Below, piece after piece: positions 24,677 to 32,693 of a stretch of DNA of 64,000 bases. This stretch comes from VRUE01 sp963697915 (lineage in GTDB: Bacteria; Actinomycetota; Thermoleophilia; Solirubrobacterales; 70-9). Each line of letters starts with the position of its first letter. Positions within the stretch are counted from its first letter, which is position 1. The translations under genes and the position numbers were made by a program. Under the pieces are notes generated by a model, which was not told the DNA's origin, did not search any database, and was given only the letters and a program-made list of their open reading frames with translations. Where the stretch lies: positions 1,426,001 through 1,490,000 of the forward strand of contig OY969103.1 in NCBI GenBank assembly GCA_963697915.1, read 5' to 3'.

Positions 24677-26644
24677 GTGCTGCTCTGCCACGCCGGCCTG
24701 CCGTTCGCCGCCGGCGGCTACGTCGGCGTCGACGTCTTCTTCGTCATCTCGGGCTTCCTCATCACCCGCCTATTGCTGGGCGAGCTGGAGCGCACGGGGA
24801 CGGTCTCGCTGGTGCGCTTCTACGCCCGCCGCGCCAAGCGCCTGCTGCCGCTGCTCTTCGTCGTCCTCGTCGCCGTCGTCGTCCTCTCGCGGTTGCTGCT
24901 CTCACCCGTGCGAGGCGAGGAAGTCTCCGGCGACGTCGTCAGCTCCGCCTTCTACGTCGCCAACTGGCACTTCGCCGCCCAGTCGGTCGACTACTTCGCC
25001 CAGGGCATCGAACCGAGCCCGGTCCAGCACCTCTGGTCGCTGGCGATCGAGGAGCAGTTCTACATCGTCTGGCCGACCCTGATGCTGCTCCTGGCCTGGC
25101 CCCTGGCCCTGCGCGGCTTCTCCCTCCGGCCAGTCCTCTGGGTGATGGTCGCGATCGTGTTCGGGGCCTCGCTCGCGATCGGCGTCCAGCTCACCGGCGA
25201 TCAGCCGAGCGCGGCCTACTTCTCGACCCTCGGCCGCGCCTGGGAGTTGGCGCTGGGAGCGTCGCTGGCCCTGCTCGGCGCGGTCAGGTTGCCGGGCCGC
25301 CTGGCGGCGGCGCTCGGCTGGGCGGGGCTGGCGGCGATCGCCTACGCGGTCTTCGCCTTCGACTCGGGCACCCCCTTTCCCGGGCTGGCGGCGCTGGTCC
25401 CGACCCTCGGCACCGCGGCCCTGATCCTCGCCGGCTCCGCCACCTACGCCGCCGCCGCGTCGCCCAGCCGGGCGCTCTCGCTGTCGCCGGTCCGCTACGT
25501 CGGCCGGATCTCCTACTCCTGGTACCTCTGGCACTGGCCGGCGCTGGTTTTCGCGGTGGCGCTCTGGGGGCCGTTGAGCGTGCCCGCCGGCCTCGCCGTG
25601 GTCGCCGCCTCGTGGGTGCCGACCGCGCTCAGCCATCGCTGGATCGAGGAGCCCGTCCGCCGCTCGACCTCGCTGCTCGGCTCGCCCCGCCGCGCCCTCG
25701 CGCTTGGCCTCGGCTGCACCGCGATCGCCGCCGCCGGGGGCCTGCTGCTCGCGTCCAGCCAGCCGACCTTCCGCACGGCGCCGTCCAGCGAGGTCAGCGG
25801 CGCCGCCGCCCTCGCCAGCCAACCGGTGCCCCAGAAGCGCGCCGACGCCGTCCGCCCCAACCCGCTGCAGGCCCGCGACGATCGCTCGCGCATGTACGAC
25901 GACGGCTGCCTGGTCGGGCTGGGTGGGACCAAGTCGAACAAATGCACCTACGGCGATCGCGACGCGAAGCGGACGTTGGTCCTCTTCGGCGACTCGCACG
26001 CGATGCAGTTCTTCCCGGCGGTGGAGCAGCTGGCCGAGCGGCACCGCCTGCGCCTGGTCGCCCTGACCAAGGCCGAATGCCCGCCGGCCGCGGTCAGGGT
26101 GCCGAACATGACCACCGGCGGCGAGTACCCGGAGTGCGACGTCTGGCGGGAGCGTGCTCTGCAGCGGATCGAGCAGATGGACGGTCAGGTGACCGTTCTG
26201 ATGGGCAGCGCCAGCGAATACACGCCGCTGGGTGAGGACGGCGAGGCGCTGAGCGGCGAAGAGGGGTCCGCCGCCCTCGAGGACGGCTACGCCGCGACCC
26301 TGGAGCGGGTCAACGACGACGGCCGGCGCGTGGCCGTGCTCAAGGATCCGCCCTCGGCGTCCGAGGACGTGCCCAGCTGCGTCTCCAGGCAGCTCGAGAG
26401 CCTCGACTCATGCGCCTTTCGCCGCGACCGCAGCAGGGCGAAGGAGTTCGACACCCGCGCCGCCAAGCGCACTCCCGGTGCCAGCCTGGTCGACGTCACC
26501 GAGGCGATCTGCCCGCGCGGCCTCTGCCGCGCCGTGATCGGCAATGCGCTGGTCTACCGCGACCGCAACCACCTCAGCGCCACCTTCGCCGGGACCCTCG
26601 CCCCCCTGATCGAGCTCGACCTGAAGCGGGCGAAGCTGATCTGA
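24677..26644 (+). CDS. Membrane O-acyltransferase (OafA/YrhL type) with C-terminal SGNH domain
   Basis: 655 aa from GTG 24677. Acyltransferase-3 domain of about ten membrane helices (GVDVFFVISGFLITRLLL; RRAKRLLPLLF; SLAIEEQFYIVWP; SYSWYLWHWPAL), then an extracytoplasmic SGNH hydrolase-like domain with the GDSH block (VLFGDSHAMQFFP) and a terminal RDRNHLS. This combination O-acetylates cell-surface polysaccharides. The conserved family N-terminus is encoded upstream (SFRPDVEGLRAIAIAAVLLC from 24629), in frame, but there is no ATG, GTG or TTG between it and the hydrolase's stop at 24593-24595. GTG 24677 would cut into the first helix. A non-standard start, TGA readthrough or a sequence error must explain this. 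Confidence 0.85.
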   Translation: MLLCHAGLPFAAGGYVGVDVFFVISGFLITRLLLGELERTGTVSLVRFYARRAKRLLPLLFVVLVAVVVLSRLLLSPVRGEEVSGDVVSSAFYVANWHFAAQSVDYFAQGIEPSPVQHLWSLAIEEQFYIVWPTLMLLLAWPLALRGFSLRPVLWVMVAIVFGASLAIGVQLTGDQPSAAYFSTLGRAWELALGASLALLGAVRLPGRLAAALGWAGLAAIAYAVFAFDSGTPFPGLAALVPTLGTAALILAGSATYAAAASPSRALSLSPVRYVGRISYSWYLWHWPALVFAVALWGPLSVPAGLAVVAASWVPTALSHRWIEEPVRRSTSLLGSPRRALALGLGCTAIAAAGGLLLASSQPTFRTAPSSEVSGAAALASQPVPQKRADAVRPNPLQARDDRSRMYDDGCLVGLGGTKSNKCTYGDRDAKRTLVLFGDSHAMQFFPAVEQLAERHRLRLVALTKAECPPAAVRVPNMTTGGEYPECDVWRERALQRIEQMDGQVTVLMGSASEYTPLGEDGEALSGEEGSAALEDGYAATLERVNDDGRRVAVLKDPPSASEDVPSCVSRQLESLDSCAFRRDRSRAKEFDTRAAKRTPGASLVDVTEAICPRGLCRAVIGNALVYRDRNHLSATFAGTLAPLIELDLKRAKLI

Positions 26645-26674
26645 GCCGGGTCGCCCCGGCGTTCGGCCCTCGCC

Positions 26675-26854
26675 CTACTCGGGCTTGGGCTCGCCGATGA
26701 TGAAGTCGCTCTTCTTCGAGTCGGAGAACTTCACCCAGCAGTGCTCGGGGGCGGCTCCGGCGACCTCGACGAGGGCGGCTTCGACTCGCTTGGCGATCTC
26801 CGCCTTCTGCTCGTCGCTGCGGCCCTCGTACCAGTGGATCTGCACGAACGGCAT
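26675..26854 (-). CDS. 4-oxalocrotonate tautomerase-family protein
   Basis: 59 aa. Begins MPFVQIHWYEGRSDEQK, so proline becomes residue 1 after Met removal, the catalytic base of the 4-OT superfamily; beta-alpha-beta layout and length fit the family (about 60 aa, working as a hexamer). The rest reads IAKRVEAALVEVAGAAPEHC, then a short C-terminal beta segment (DFIIGEPKPE). ATG 26854 lies 21 nt after the thioredoxin stop, so they form an operon. The physiological substrate cannot be predicted. Convergent with the acyltransferase gene, whose stop is 31 bp away. Confidence 0.8.
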   Translation of the reverse strand: MPFVQIHWYEGRSDEQKAEIAKRVEAALVEVAGAAPEHCWVKFSDSKKSDFIIGEPKPE

Positions 26855-26875
26855 CGGTGCGCTCCGCGCGCCGCG

Positions 26876-27202
26876 CTAGGCGAGCGCCGGCTCGAGCTCG
26901 GCCTCGAGGCGCCGCTTCGGCATCGCCCCGACGATTTTCTTCGCGATCGCCCCGTCCTTGAAGAGCAGCAAGGTGGGGATCGAGAGGACTTCGTACTGGG
27001 CCGCCGTCTGCTGGTTCTCGTCGACGTTGAGGCTGAGGATCGTGAGGTCGTCGCGCTCGGCGTCGATCTCCTCGAGCACCGGGTGGACGACGCGGCAGGG
27101 ACCGCACCAAGGGGCCCAGAAGTCGACGAGGACGGGGCCGTCCGCGTCGAGGACGTCGGACTTGAAGGTTGCGTCGGTCACGTCGGTGAGCTTGCCGGTC
27201 AC
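26876..27202 (-). CDS. trxA: Thioredoxin
   Basis: 108 aa. Canonical active site FWAPWCGPCR (about 29-38), cis-Pro motif SIPTLLLFKDG (about 73) and C-terminal helix. Cytosolic dithiol-disulphide oxidoreductase. GTG start at 27202 with GGGGAG about 11 nt upstream. A TATACT -10 lies at 27256-27251 on the minus strand. First gene of a two-gene unit with the tautomerase. Confidence 0.95.
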   Translation of the reverse strand: MTGKLTDVTDATFKSDVLDADGPVLVDFWAPWCGPCRVVHPVLEEIDAERDDLTILSLNVDENQQTAAQYEVLSIPTLLLFKDGAIAKKIVGAMPKRRLEAELEPALA

Positions 27203-27239
27203 TGGTATCGGTCTCCCCTGGGTCTAGGTTCAGCTCTCA

Positions 27240-27255
27240 ATACTTCAGAAAGTAT
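27240..27255. promoter_or_regulatory. Palindrome ATACTTCAGAAAGTAT at the trxA promoter
   Basis: 6-bp perfect arms with a 4-bp spacer, overlapping the likely trxA -10 (TATACT at 27256-27251, minus strand). Well placed for a repressor; the regulator is unknown. Confidence 0.4.
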
Positions 27256-27289
27256 AGCGAGGGTCGGTAACCCCCAACCCGTGCAGCCT

Positions 27290-27295
27290 TATGTT
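27290..27295 (+). promoter_or_regulatory. Leaderless-type -10 (TATGTT) of the PolX gene
   Basis: TATGTT ends 7 nt before ATG 27303, fitting a leaderless transcript. Confidence 0.45.
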
Positions 27296-27302
27296 GCCGA
27301 GT

Positions 27303-29024
27303 ATGACGAACGCCGAGATCGCCGCCGCGCTCGAAGAGCTGGGCGTCCTCTACGAGCTGGACGGGGCGGTCAGATACCGCGTGCTGGCCTACTCGGCGGC
27401 GGCCAAGGCGATCCGCGAAAGCCCGCTCTCGATCGCCGAGCTGGCCGGCGAGGGACGGGCGACCGAGCTGCCCGGGGTGGGCAAGACGCTGGCCGAGAAG
27501 ATCGACGCCCTGCTGGCGACGGGCGAGATCCCGGCGGCGGTCAAGCTGAAGGGGAAGTTCCCGCCGACCCTGATCGAGGTCACCCGCGTCCCCGGGGTCG
27601 GGGCGAAAACCGCCCGCCGCCTCTACGACGAGCTCGGCGTGGCCTCGATGGACGACCTCAAGGAGGCCGCCGAAGCGGAACGGATCCGCGACCTCAAGGG
27701 GCTGGGCCCGAAGGCGGAGGAGAACGTGCTGGCGGCGCTGGAGCGGTTGGGCGAGCCGGGGGAGGGGCCGGGCCGGCTGCTGCTCTCGGCGGTGCGGCCG
27801 ATCGCCGAGGAGCTGGCCGCGGCGCTGCGCGAGCACCCGGCCGCGAAGCGGGTCGAGGTCGCCGGCTCGGCGCGGCGCTGGGCCGAGACCTGCAAGGACA
27901 TCGACCTGATCGCCACCGCCGAGGAGCCGGCTGCGCTCGCCGAGCACCTCGCCCGCCACGCGCTGATCGCGGCCGCCGGCACCCCGGGCCCGAACGGCCT
28001 GCGGGCCCAGACCCACAACGGCATCTCAGTCGATCTGCGGATAGTCCCGCCGGAGGCCTTCGGCAACCTGCTGCAGCACTTCACCGGCTCGGCGGCGCAC
28101 AACGTGCAGCTGCGCGAAGCGGCCGTCGCCCAGGGCCTCTCGGTCTCCGAGCACGGCATCCTCGCGACCGAGAGCGGCGAGACCACCCGCTGCGACAGCG
28201 AGGAGGAGGTCTACGAACGGCTCGGCTACGCCTACATCGTCCCCGAGCTGCGCGAGGGTCGCGGCGAGCTGGCGGCGGCCCGCGACGGCGAGCTGCCCGA
28301 GCTGGTCGGCATCGAGGACGTGCGCGGCGACCTGCACTCGCACACCACCCTCTCCGACGGCCGCAACACGCTGGAGGAGATGGCGGCGGCCGGCCGCGAG
28401 CGGGGCTACGCCTACATGGCGATCACCGACCACTCGGCCAGCCACGGCTTCGGCGACCACGTCACCGCCGAGCGGCTCTGGCAGCGGGTCGAGGAGATCG
28501 CCGAGTGGAACGAGGGGGTGCGCGGCTTCCATCTGCTCGCCGGCTCCGAGGTCAACATCGGCCTCGACGGCGGCCTCGACTATCCCGACGATCTCGTCGA
28601 CGCGCTCGACTGGGTCGTGGCCAGCGTCCACACCTCGTTCTCGATCTCGGACGAGGCGATGACCGAGCGGGTGCTGGCCGCGATCGAGAACCCGCTGGTC
28701 GACTGCATCGGCCACCTCACCGGCCGCCTGATCGGGCGTCGCGAGCCCTACGGGATCGACGTCGAGGCAGTGGTCGAGGCGGCGGCGCGGACCGGCACGA
28801 TGTTGGAGATCAACGGCAACCCCAACCGCCGCGACCTCTCCGAGCAGCACGCCCGCCTCGCCGCCGAGGCCGGCGCGACGATCGTCCTCAACACCGACGC
28901 CCACGGCGTCGACACGCTCGACAACATGGCCTACGCCGTCGCCACCGCGCGCCGCGCCTGGCTCACCCCCGCTCAGATCGCCAACACGCGCAGCTGGCGC
29001 GATTTCAAGAAACTCCTGCGCTAG
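27303..29024 (+). CDS. polX: DNA polymerase/3'-5' exonuclease PolX
   Basis: 573 aa, usual length. N-terminal pol-beta-like region with helix-hairpin-helix motifs (ELPGVGKTLAEKI; VPGVGAKTARRL), nucleotidyltransferase core (GSARRWAETCKDIDLIAT, about 185-205, containing the metal-binding D-x-D), and a C-terminal PHP domain starting DLHSHTTLSDG (about 345) with AITDHS, GSEVNI and NTDAHG metal ligands. Role: gap filling and end processing in base excision or double-strand-break repair. ATG 27303 chosen over an in-frame upstream codon because of the -10 spacing. Independent of the trxA promoter on the other strand. Confidence 0.93.
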   Translation: MTNAEIAAALEELGVLYELDGAVRYRVLAYSAAAKAIRESPLSIAELAGEGRATELPGVGKTLAEKIDALLATGEIPAAVKLKGKFPPTLIEVTRVPGVGAKTARRLYDELGVASMDDLKEAAEAERIRDLKGLGPKAEENVLAALERLGEPGEGPGRLLLSAVRPIAEELAAALREHPAAKRVEVAGSARRWAETCKDIDLIATAEEPAALAEHLARHALIAAAGTPGPNGLRAQTHNGISVDLRIVPPEAFGNLLQHFTGSAAHNVQLREAAVAQGLSVSEHGILATESGETTRCDSEEEVYERLGYAYIVPELREGRGELAAARDGELPELVGIEDVRGDLHSHTTLSDGRNTLEEMAAAGRERGYAYMAITDHSASHGFGDHVTAERLWQRVEEIAEWNEGVRGFHLLAGSEVNIGLDGGLDYPDDLVDALDWVVASVHTSFSISDEAMTERVLAAIENPLVDCIGHLTGRLIGRREPYGIDVEAVVEAAARTGTMLEINGNPNRRDLSEQHARLAAEAGATIVLNTDAHGVDTLDNMAYAVATARRAWLTPAQIANTRSWRDFKKLLR

Positions 29025-29050
29025 GCAGCGACGGCGATCGGGGGATGGGG

Positions 29051-29944
29051 ATGGACGGAACGATGATCGAGACCAACGGCATCGAGCTGCACGTCGTCGA
29101 GGCGGGCGGTGGGCCGGCGGTCGTGCTCTGCCACGGCTTCCCCGAGCTCGCCTACTCGTGGCGCCACCAGATCCCGGCGTTGGCCGAGGCGGGCTACCGC
29201 GTGCTCGCCCCCGACATGCGCGGCTACGGGCGCAGCTCGCGACCCGCCGAGATCGGGGCCTACGACCTCGACACGATCGCCGCCGACCTCGCCGGCCTGC
29301 TCGACGCCGTCGGCGAGGAGGAGGCCGTCTTCGTCGGCCACGACTTCGGCGGCCCGGCCGTCTGGCACACGGCGCTCGCCCACCCCGAGCGGGTCCGGGC
29401 CGTGGCCGGGCTGAGCGTCCCGCACGTCGCCCGTGCGCCCGCGCCGCCGCTGACGATCATGCGCAACCGGCTCGGCGAGGACTTCTACATCGTCTGGTTC
29501 CAGGAGCCGGGCGCGGCCGAGGCGGCACTGGCGCGCGACGTGCGCCGCACGCTCTGCGCGACCGACGTTTGGAGCGACGAGTGGGCTGGGCGCGGCGACG
29601 GGCCCAGCCCGCGCCCGGCCTGGCTGAGCGAGGAGGACCTCGACTTCTATGTCGAGTCGTTCGAGCGGACCGGCTTCGCCGGCGGCCTCAACTACTACCG
29701 CAACATAGATCGCAACTGGGAGGCGGCGGAGCGCTTCGGCGACGGCAGGATCGAGCAGCCGGCGCTGTTCCTGGTCGGCGAGCGAGACGCGGTGCGCGCC
29801 TTCATGCCCGGCGACGACATCGAGTCGCTCACTGCCGACCTGCGCGCGAACATCGTCGTCGAGGGTGCCGGCCACTGGATCCAGCAGGAGCGCCCGGAAG
29901 AGGTAAGCGCGGCGCTGCTCGAGTTCCTCGCTGGGCTCGACTAG
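29051..29944 (+). CDS. Epoxide hydrolase-type alpha/beta-hydrolase
   Basis: 297 aa. HGFPELAYSWRHQ (oxyanion motif HGxP), nucleophile motif GHDFGG (Asp nucleophile, about 96-101), cap domain with NYYRN tyrosine region, acid in GERDAV and catalytic His in GAGHWIQQERP. These match soluble epoxide hydrolases, with fluoroacetate dehalogenase as a related alternative. Start: ATG 29051 has GGGGG six bases upstream; ATG 29045 and 29063 are also in frame. Cytosolic; probably detoxifies epoxides. No operon partner. Confidence 0.85.
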   Translation: MDGTMIETNGIELHVVEAGGGPAVVLCHGFPELAYSWRHQIPALAEAGYRVLAPDMRGYGRSSRPAEIGAYDLDTIAADLAGLLDAVGEEEAVFVGHDFGGPAVWHTALAHPERVRAVAGLSVPHVARAPAPPLTIMRNRLGEDFYIVWFQEPGAAEAALARDVRRTLCATDVWSDEWAGRGDGPSPRPAWLSEEDLDFYVESFERTGFAGGLNYYRNIDRNWEAAERFGDGRIEQPALFLVGERDAVRAFMPGDDIESLTADLRANIVVEGAGHWIQQERPEEVSAALLEFLAGLD

Positions 29945-29956
29945 GACTACGTCCCG

Positions 29957-30475
29957 TCAGCCGAGGCTGTGCAGGCGGTCGCTGCGCAGGCCGGGGGAGC
30001 GGACCAACTGGACCGGGCGCAGGGCGGAGTTGGGGACGACGTAGAACTTGACCCCGTCGCGCTGCTCGATGCCGAGCACGGCGGCCTCGCGGGTGCGCAT
30101 CGCGAGGGCGACGAGCAGGGCGTAGCCGGCGCCGATCGCGGCGACGCCGGGGAAGATCACGCCGAGGGCGCCGGCGACGATCGCGGTCAGCCCGATCGGC
30201 CAGAGCCGGGCGACGGCGATCCGGGCCGGCGTCTCGTCGGGCAGCGAGGTCGCGGTTCGCGCCCGGGCCAGCGCCTCGCGGACGCCGTCGGCGGCCTGGG
30301 ACGGCCGGCCGTAGTAGAGCCCGAGCCCGAGCGCCGCCACCCACCAGACCGCGGCGACGTAGACCGTCAGCGTGTCGCCGTCGCGGCCGGCGGCGAGCGC
30401 CGTGATCGCCCCCAGCGCGGTCGCCTCGGCGCCGGTCAGGAAGACGGTGACTCGCAGCAGGTCGGTGTAGGGCAT
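29957..30475 (-). CDS. Conserved-looking membrane protein of unknown function
   Basis: 172 aa with four likely membrane helices (residues about 8-30, 37-55, and a pair within LWPIGLTAIVAGALGVIFPG and IGAGYALLVALAM). The cytosolic part between helices 2 and 3 is Arg/Ala-rich, and the C-terminal 35 residues form a short soluble tail (FYVVPNSALRPVQLVRSPG). No family recognised. ATG 30475 is 6 nt after TAGAAC, a near-match to the leaderless -10 pattern. It lies 9 nt after the otsB stop and could be cotranscribed. Confidence 0.65.
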   Translation of the reverse strand: MPYTDLLRVTVFLTGAEATALGAITALAAGRDGDTLTVYVAAVWWVAALGLGLYYGRPSQAADGVREALARARTATSLPDETPARIAVARLWPIGLTAIVAGALGVIFPGVAAIGAGYALLVALAMRTREAAVLGIEQRDGVKFYVVPNSALRPVQLVRSPGLRSDRLHSLG

Positions 30476-30484
30476 CGCCGAGTT

Positions 30485-31291
30485 CTACCCGCCCAGCGAT
30501 TCGAGCAGGGCGATCCAGCCTGGCGGGCCGTCGACCTGCAGGTCGGACTCGGCGGCGATCTCCGGCGGTCCCTCCGAGGAGACGATCCCGACGCAGATCG
30601 CGACCCCCAGCTCGCCCTCGTCGCGCAGCTCCCGCAGCCCGCGGAACGCGTCCAGGTCCGTCCTGTCGTCCCCCGCGTACACCGCGAAACCTCGTTCTTG
30701 CGCGTCATCGGCGGAAAAACGAGGTTTCGCGGAGGAGAGCAGGGCGCGCACCGCGGTGTCCTTGCCGATCCGGGCGAGCGGCCGCAGCTCGAGCACCTTG
30801 CGACCCCAGTGGGGGTGCAGGCCCGCCCGTTCAGCCGCCGCCGCGATCTCGTGGGCGCGCGCCTCGGCGGCGCTCTCGTCCCCGGCGCCGCGCCAGTGCA
30901 GCGCCTGGATCGGTCCCTTGTCCTCGACCCGCAGCCCCGCCCCGGCCAGCTCCCCGCCGAGCCCGGCGAGGAAGCGCTCGGCGTCGCGCTCGCGTCCCGC
31001 GATCGAGGGGTCGGGCCTGGGGCGCTCGTCCCCCGGCAGCAGCAGCTCCAGCCCGTGGTTGCCGGCGTAGGAGATCTCCTCGACGCCGACCAGCCGCCGC
31101 GCCTCCTCGGCGCGCCGCCCGGAGACGCAGCCGACCAACCCGTAGCCGTGGCTCAGCTCGGCGAGCAGCTCGCTGGCCCGCGGCGGCACCGCCGCCTGCT
31201 CGGGGCGCTCGACGATCGGCGCCAGGGTGCCGTCGACGTCGGTGAGGATCGCGGAGCGGCGGGGATTGGCTCGCAGCTGCGCCAGCGGCAC
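30485..31291 (-). CDS. otsB: Trehalose-6-phosphate phosphatase
   Basis: 268 aa HAD-family phosphatase. Motif I DVDGTLAPI (about 18-26; nucleophile Asp), motif II in CVSGRR, trehalose-phosphatase signature YAGNHGLE, and motif III/IV YAGDDRTDLDAF (about 208). Completes trehalose synthesis from the phosphate; no otsA in the window. Start GTG 31291 is read from a -10-like GATACT 6 nt upstream that overlaps the divergent TSUP promoter. Odd: 14-16 extra residues (AKPRFSADDAQERGF) precede motif IV, encoded by a 15-bp-arm palindrome at 30682-30732. Confidence 0.92.
   Translation of the reverse strand: MPLAQLRANPRRSAILTDVDGTLAPIVERPEQAAVPPRASELLAELSHGYGLVGCVSGRRAEEARRLVGVEEISYAGNHGLELLLPGDERPRPDPSIAGRERDAERFLAGLGGELAGAGLRVEDKGPIQALHWRGAGDESAAEARAHEIAAAAERAGLHPHWGRKVLELRPLARIGKDTAVRALLSSAKPRFSADDAQERGFAVYAGDDRTDLDAFRGLRELRDEGELGVAICVGIVSSEGPPEIAAESDLQVDGPPGWIALLESLGG
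30682..30732. repeat. Palindromic coding insertion, 15-bp arms, inside otsB
   Basis: CCGCGAAACCTCGTT (30682-30696) and AACGAGGTTTCGCGG (30718-30732) are perfect inverted repeats with a 21-nt loop. In frame, placed directly before the AVYAGDDRTD motif where the family normally runs straight into the motif IV strand. Confidence 0.75.
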
Positions 31292-31296
31292 GGGAC

Positions 31297-31302
31297 TAGT
31301 AT
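31297..31302 (+). promoter_or_regulatory. Leaderless-type -10 (TAGTAT), overlapping divergent -10
   Basis: TAGTAT ends 6 nt before ATG 31309. The complementary strand of the same bases reads GATACT, 6 nt before the otsB GTG, so the two divergent promoters share one AT-rich core. Confidence 0.5.
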
Positions 31303-31308
31303 CCCGCG

Positions 31309-31674
31309 ATGCCCAGCGACCGCCTGCTGAAGCTCGCCGCTATCGGCACTCTGGCCGGCGTCTTCAGCGGCCTCTTCGGGGTCGGCGGCGGCACCGTGAT
31401 CGTGCCCCTGCTGATCTTCTGGTTCGGCTACGGCGAGCGGCTCGCGACCGGCACCAGCCTCGGCGCGATCGTCCTCATCGGGCTGCTCGGCGCGCTCGCC
31501 CAGGGCGGTATCTACGGCAACGTCCGGGTCGACACCGGCCTGCTGCTCTCGATCCCGGCGGTCCTCGGCGTCGTGCTGGGCACCGCGATCCAGCAGCGCA
31601 TCCCCCAGCGCGCCGTCTCGCTGCTCTTCGCGGCGCTGCTGATCGGCATCTCGATCGAGCTGATCGTCCGGTGA
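31309..31674 (+). CDS. Half-size TSUP (TauE/SafE) permease, first subunit
   Basis: 121 aa with about four membrane helices. The motif GLFGVGGGTVIVPLLIF (about 21-37) is the signature of a TSUP repeat. Normal TSUP proteins are about 250 aa and contain two such repeats; this one has a single repeat and its partner is the next gene, 19 nt downstream. Together they would make one complete transporter as a heterodimer. Substrates of the family are sulfite, sulfonates or other anions; not predictable here. Confidence 0.8.
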   Translation: MPSDRLLKLAAIGTLAGVFSGLFGVGGGTVIVPLLIFWFGYGERLATGTSLGAIVLIGLLGALAQGGIYGNVRVDTGLLLSIPAVLGVVLGTAIQQRIPQRAVSLLFAALLIGISIELIVR

Positions 31675-31693
31675 GGGCGGAGGGGAGCTGGCC

Positions 31694-32071
31694 ATGGACG
31701 AGCTGATCGCGGCGCTGATCGCCGTCGCCGGGGGGCTCGCCGGGGGCCTGGTCGGCGTCGGCGGCGGCGTCCTCTTCGTCCCGGCGCTGGCGATCTTCCT
31801 CGGCCTCACCCAGGTCGAGGCCGAGTCGACCTCGCTGCTGATGATCGTGATCGTCGCCCTGGTCGGCGCCTACCGCCAGAACGTCTACGGCAACTTCCAC
31901 CTCCGCGACGCCGTCACCATCGGCGTCCTCTCGCCGCTCGGCGTCCTGATCGGGGTCGTGGTCGCCAACGAGGTCTCGCAGAGGACGCTCGAGCTGGCCT
32001 TCGCCGCGCTTTCCCTCTACATCGCCTACGGCCTCATCCGCCGTAGCCTGCGCGCCCCCGCCGACAGCTGA
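31694..32071 (+). CDS. Half-size TSUP (TauE/SafE) permease, second subunit
   Basis: 125 aa, about four membrane helices, TSUP motif GLVGVGGGVLFVPALAIF (about 20-37). Parallel features to the previous gene (GTSLGAIVLIGLLGA versus STSLLMIVIVALVGA; IYGNVRVD versus VYGNFHLRD), so the two are repeats of one ancestral unit encoded separately. GAGGGGAG lies about 10 nt before ATG 31694. The stop is 1 nt from the stop of the convergent TetR gene. Confidence 0.8.
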   Translation: MDELIAALIAVAGGLAGGLVGVGGGVLFVPALAIFLGLTQVEAESTSLLMIVIVALVGAYRQNVYGNFHLRDAVTIGVLSPLGVLIGVVVANEVSQRTLELAFAALSLYIAYGLIRRSLRAPADS

Positions 32072-32072
32072 G

Positions 32073-32693
32073 TCAGGGAGCGCCGGCGCCGACCGCACGC
32101 CGGCAGAAGTCGGACAGCGAGGCGATCAGCTCCTCCGCCTCGACGTCCTCGCCGACCGGCGAGAGCGGGCTGACCAGGGCCTCGCTGATCGCGCCGATCA
32201 GCGCCGCGGCCGCCAGCTCGGGGTCCTGCTCGGGCAGCTCGCCGGCGGCGATGCCCCGGCCGAGCAGGTCGGCGAGGCGTTCGCGGTAGGTCTGGCGGTA
32301 GGCGAGCCGCTCGGCGTCGACCAGCGGGTCGACCGGCTCGTAGACGAGCGCCCAGGCGGCCCGGCGCGAGCCCAGCACCCGGCCGGCGAACTCGCGCACG
32401 ACCGCGTCGAGCTTGGCCGCGGTGCCGCCGCTGGTCGCCGCCGCCTCGCGCAGCGCCGTCAGCTCGCGCTCGGCGGCGGCGCGGAAGACGTGGACGAAGA
32501 GCTCGGCCTTGGAGGGGAAGTGGCGGTAGAGGGCGCCGGCGGCGACGCCGCTGCGAGCGGTGATCGCCGCCACCGAGGCCGCCGCGTAGCCGCCTTCCTC
32601 GAGCAGCTCGATCGCGGCGGCGAGCAGGCGGGCGCGGGTCGCGTCGCCGCGCGACGTCGTCGCTGCGCTGGGTCTCTCCGGCCCCGTCGCCAC
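32073..32693 (-). CDS. TetR-family regulator of the ABC export operon
   Basis: 206 aa. N-terminal HTH (DATRARLLAAAIELLEEGGY; then VAAITARSGVAAGALYRHF, about 20-65) and a helical ligand-binding domain. GTG 32693 directly abuts the TAG stop of the permease gene, so it is the last gene of the ABC operon. The palindrome GTGAATCCGTATTCAC at 35966-35981, next to the operon's -10, is the likely operator. Inferred: represses its own operon and releases on binding the exported compound. Confidence 0.88.
   Translation of the reverse strand: MATGPERPSAATTSRGDATRARLLAAAIELLEEGGYAAASVAAITARSGVAAGALYRHFPSKAELFVHVFRAAAERELTALREAAATSGGTAAKLDAVVREFAGRVLGSRRAAWALVYEPVDPLVDAERLAYRQTYRERLADLLGRGIAAGELPEQDPELAAAALIGAISEALVSPLSPVGEDVEAEELIASLSDFCRRAVGAGAP

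Noticed and set aside
26741..29048. Plus-strand frame running through trxA and polX into the epoxide hydrolase
   Set aside because: It is antisense to thioredoxin and out of frame with PolX, both certain genes. The hydrolase homology begins only after 29051.
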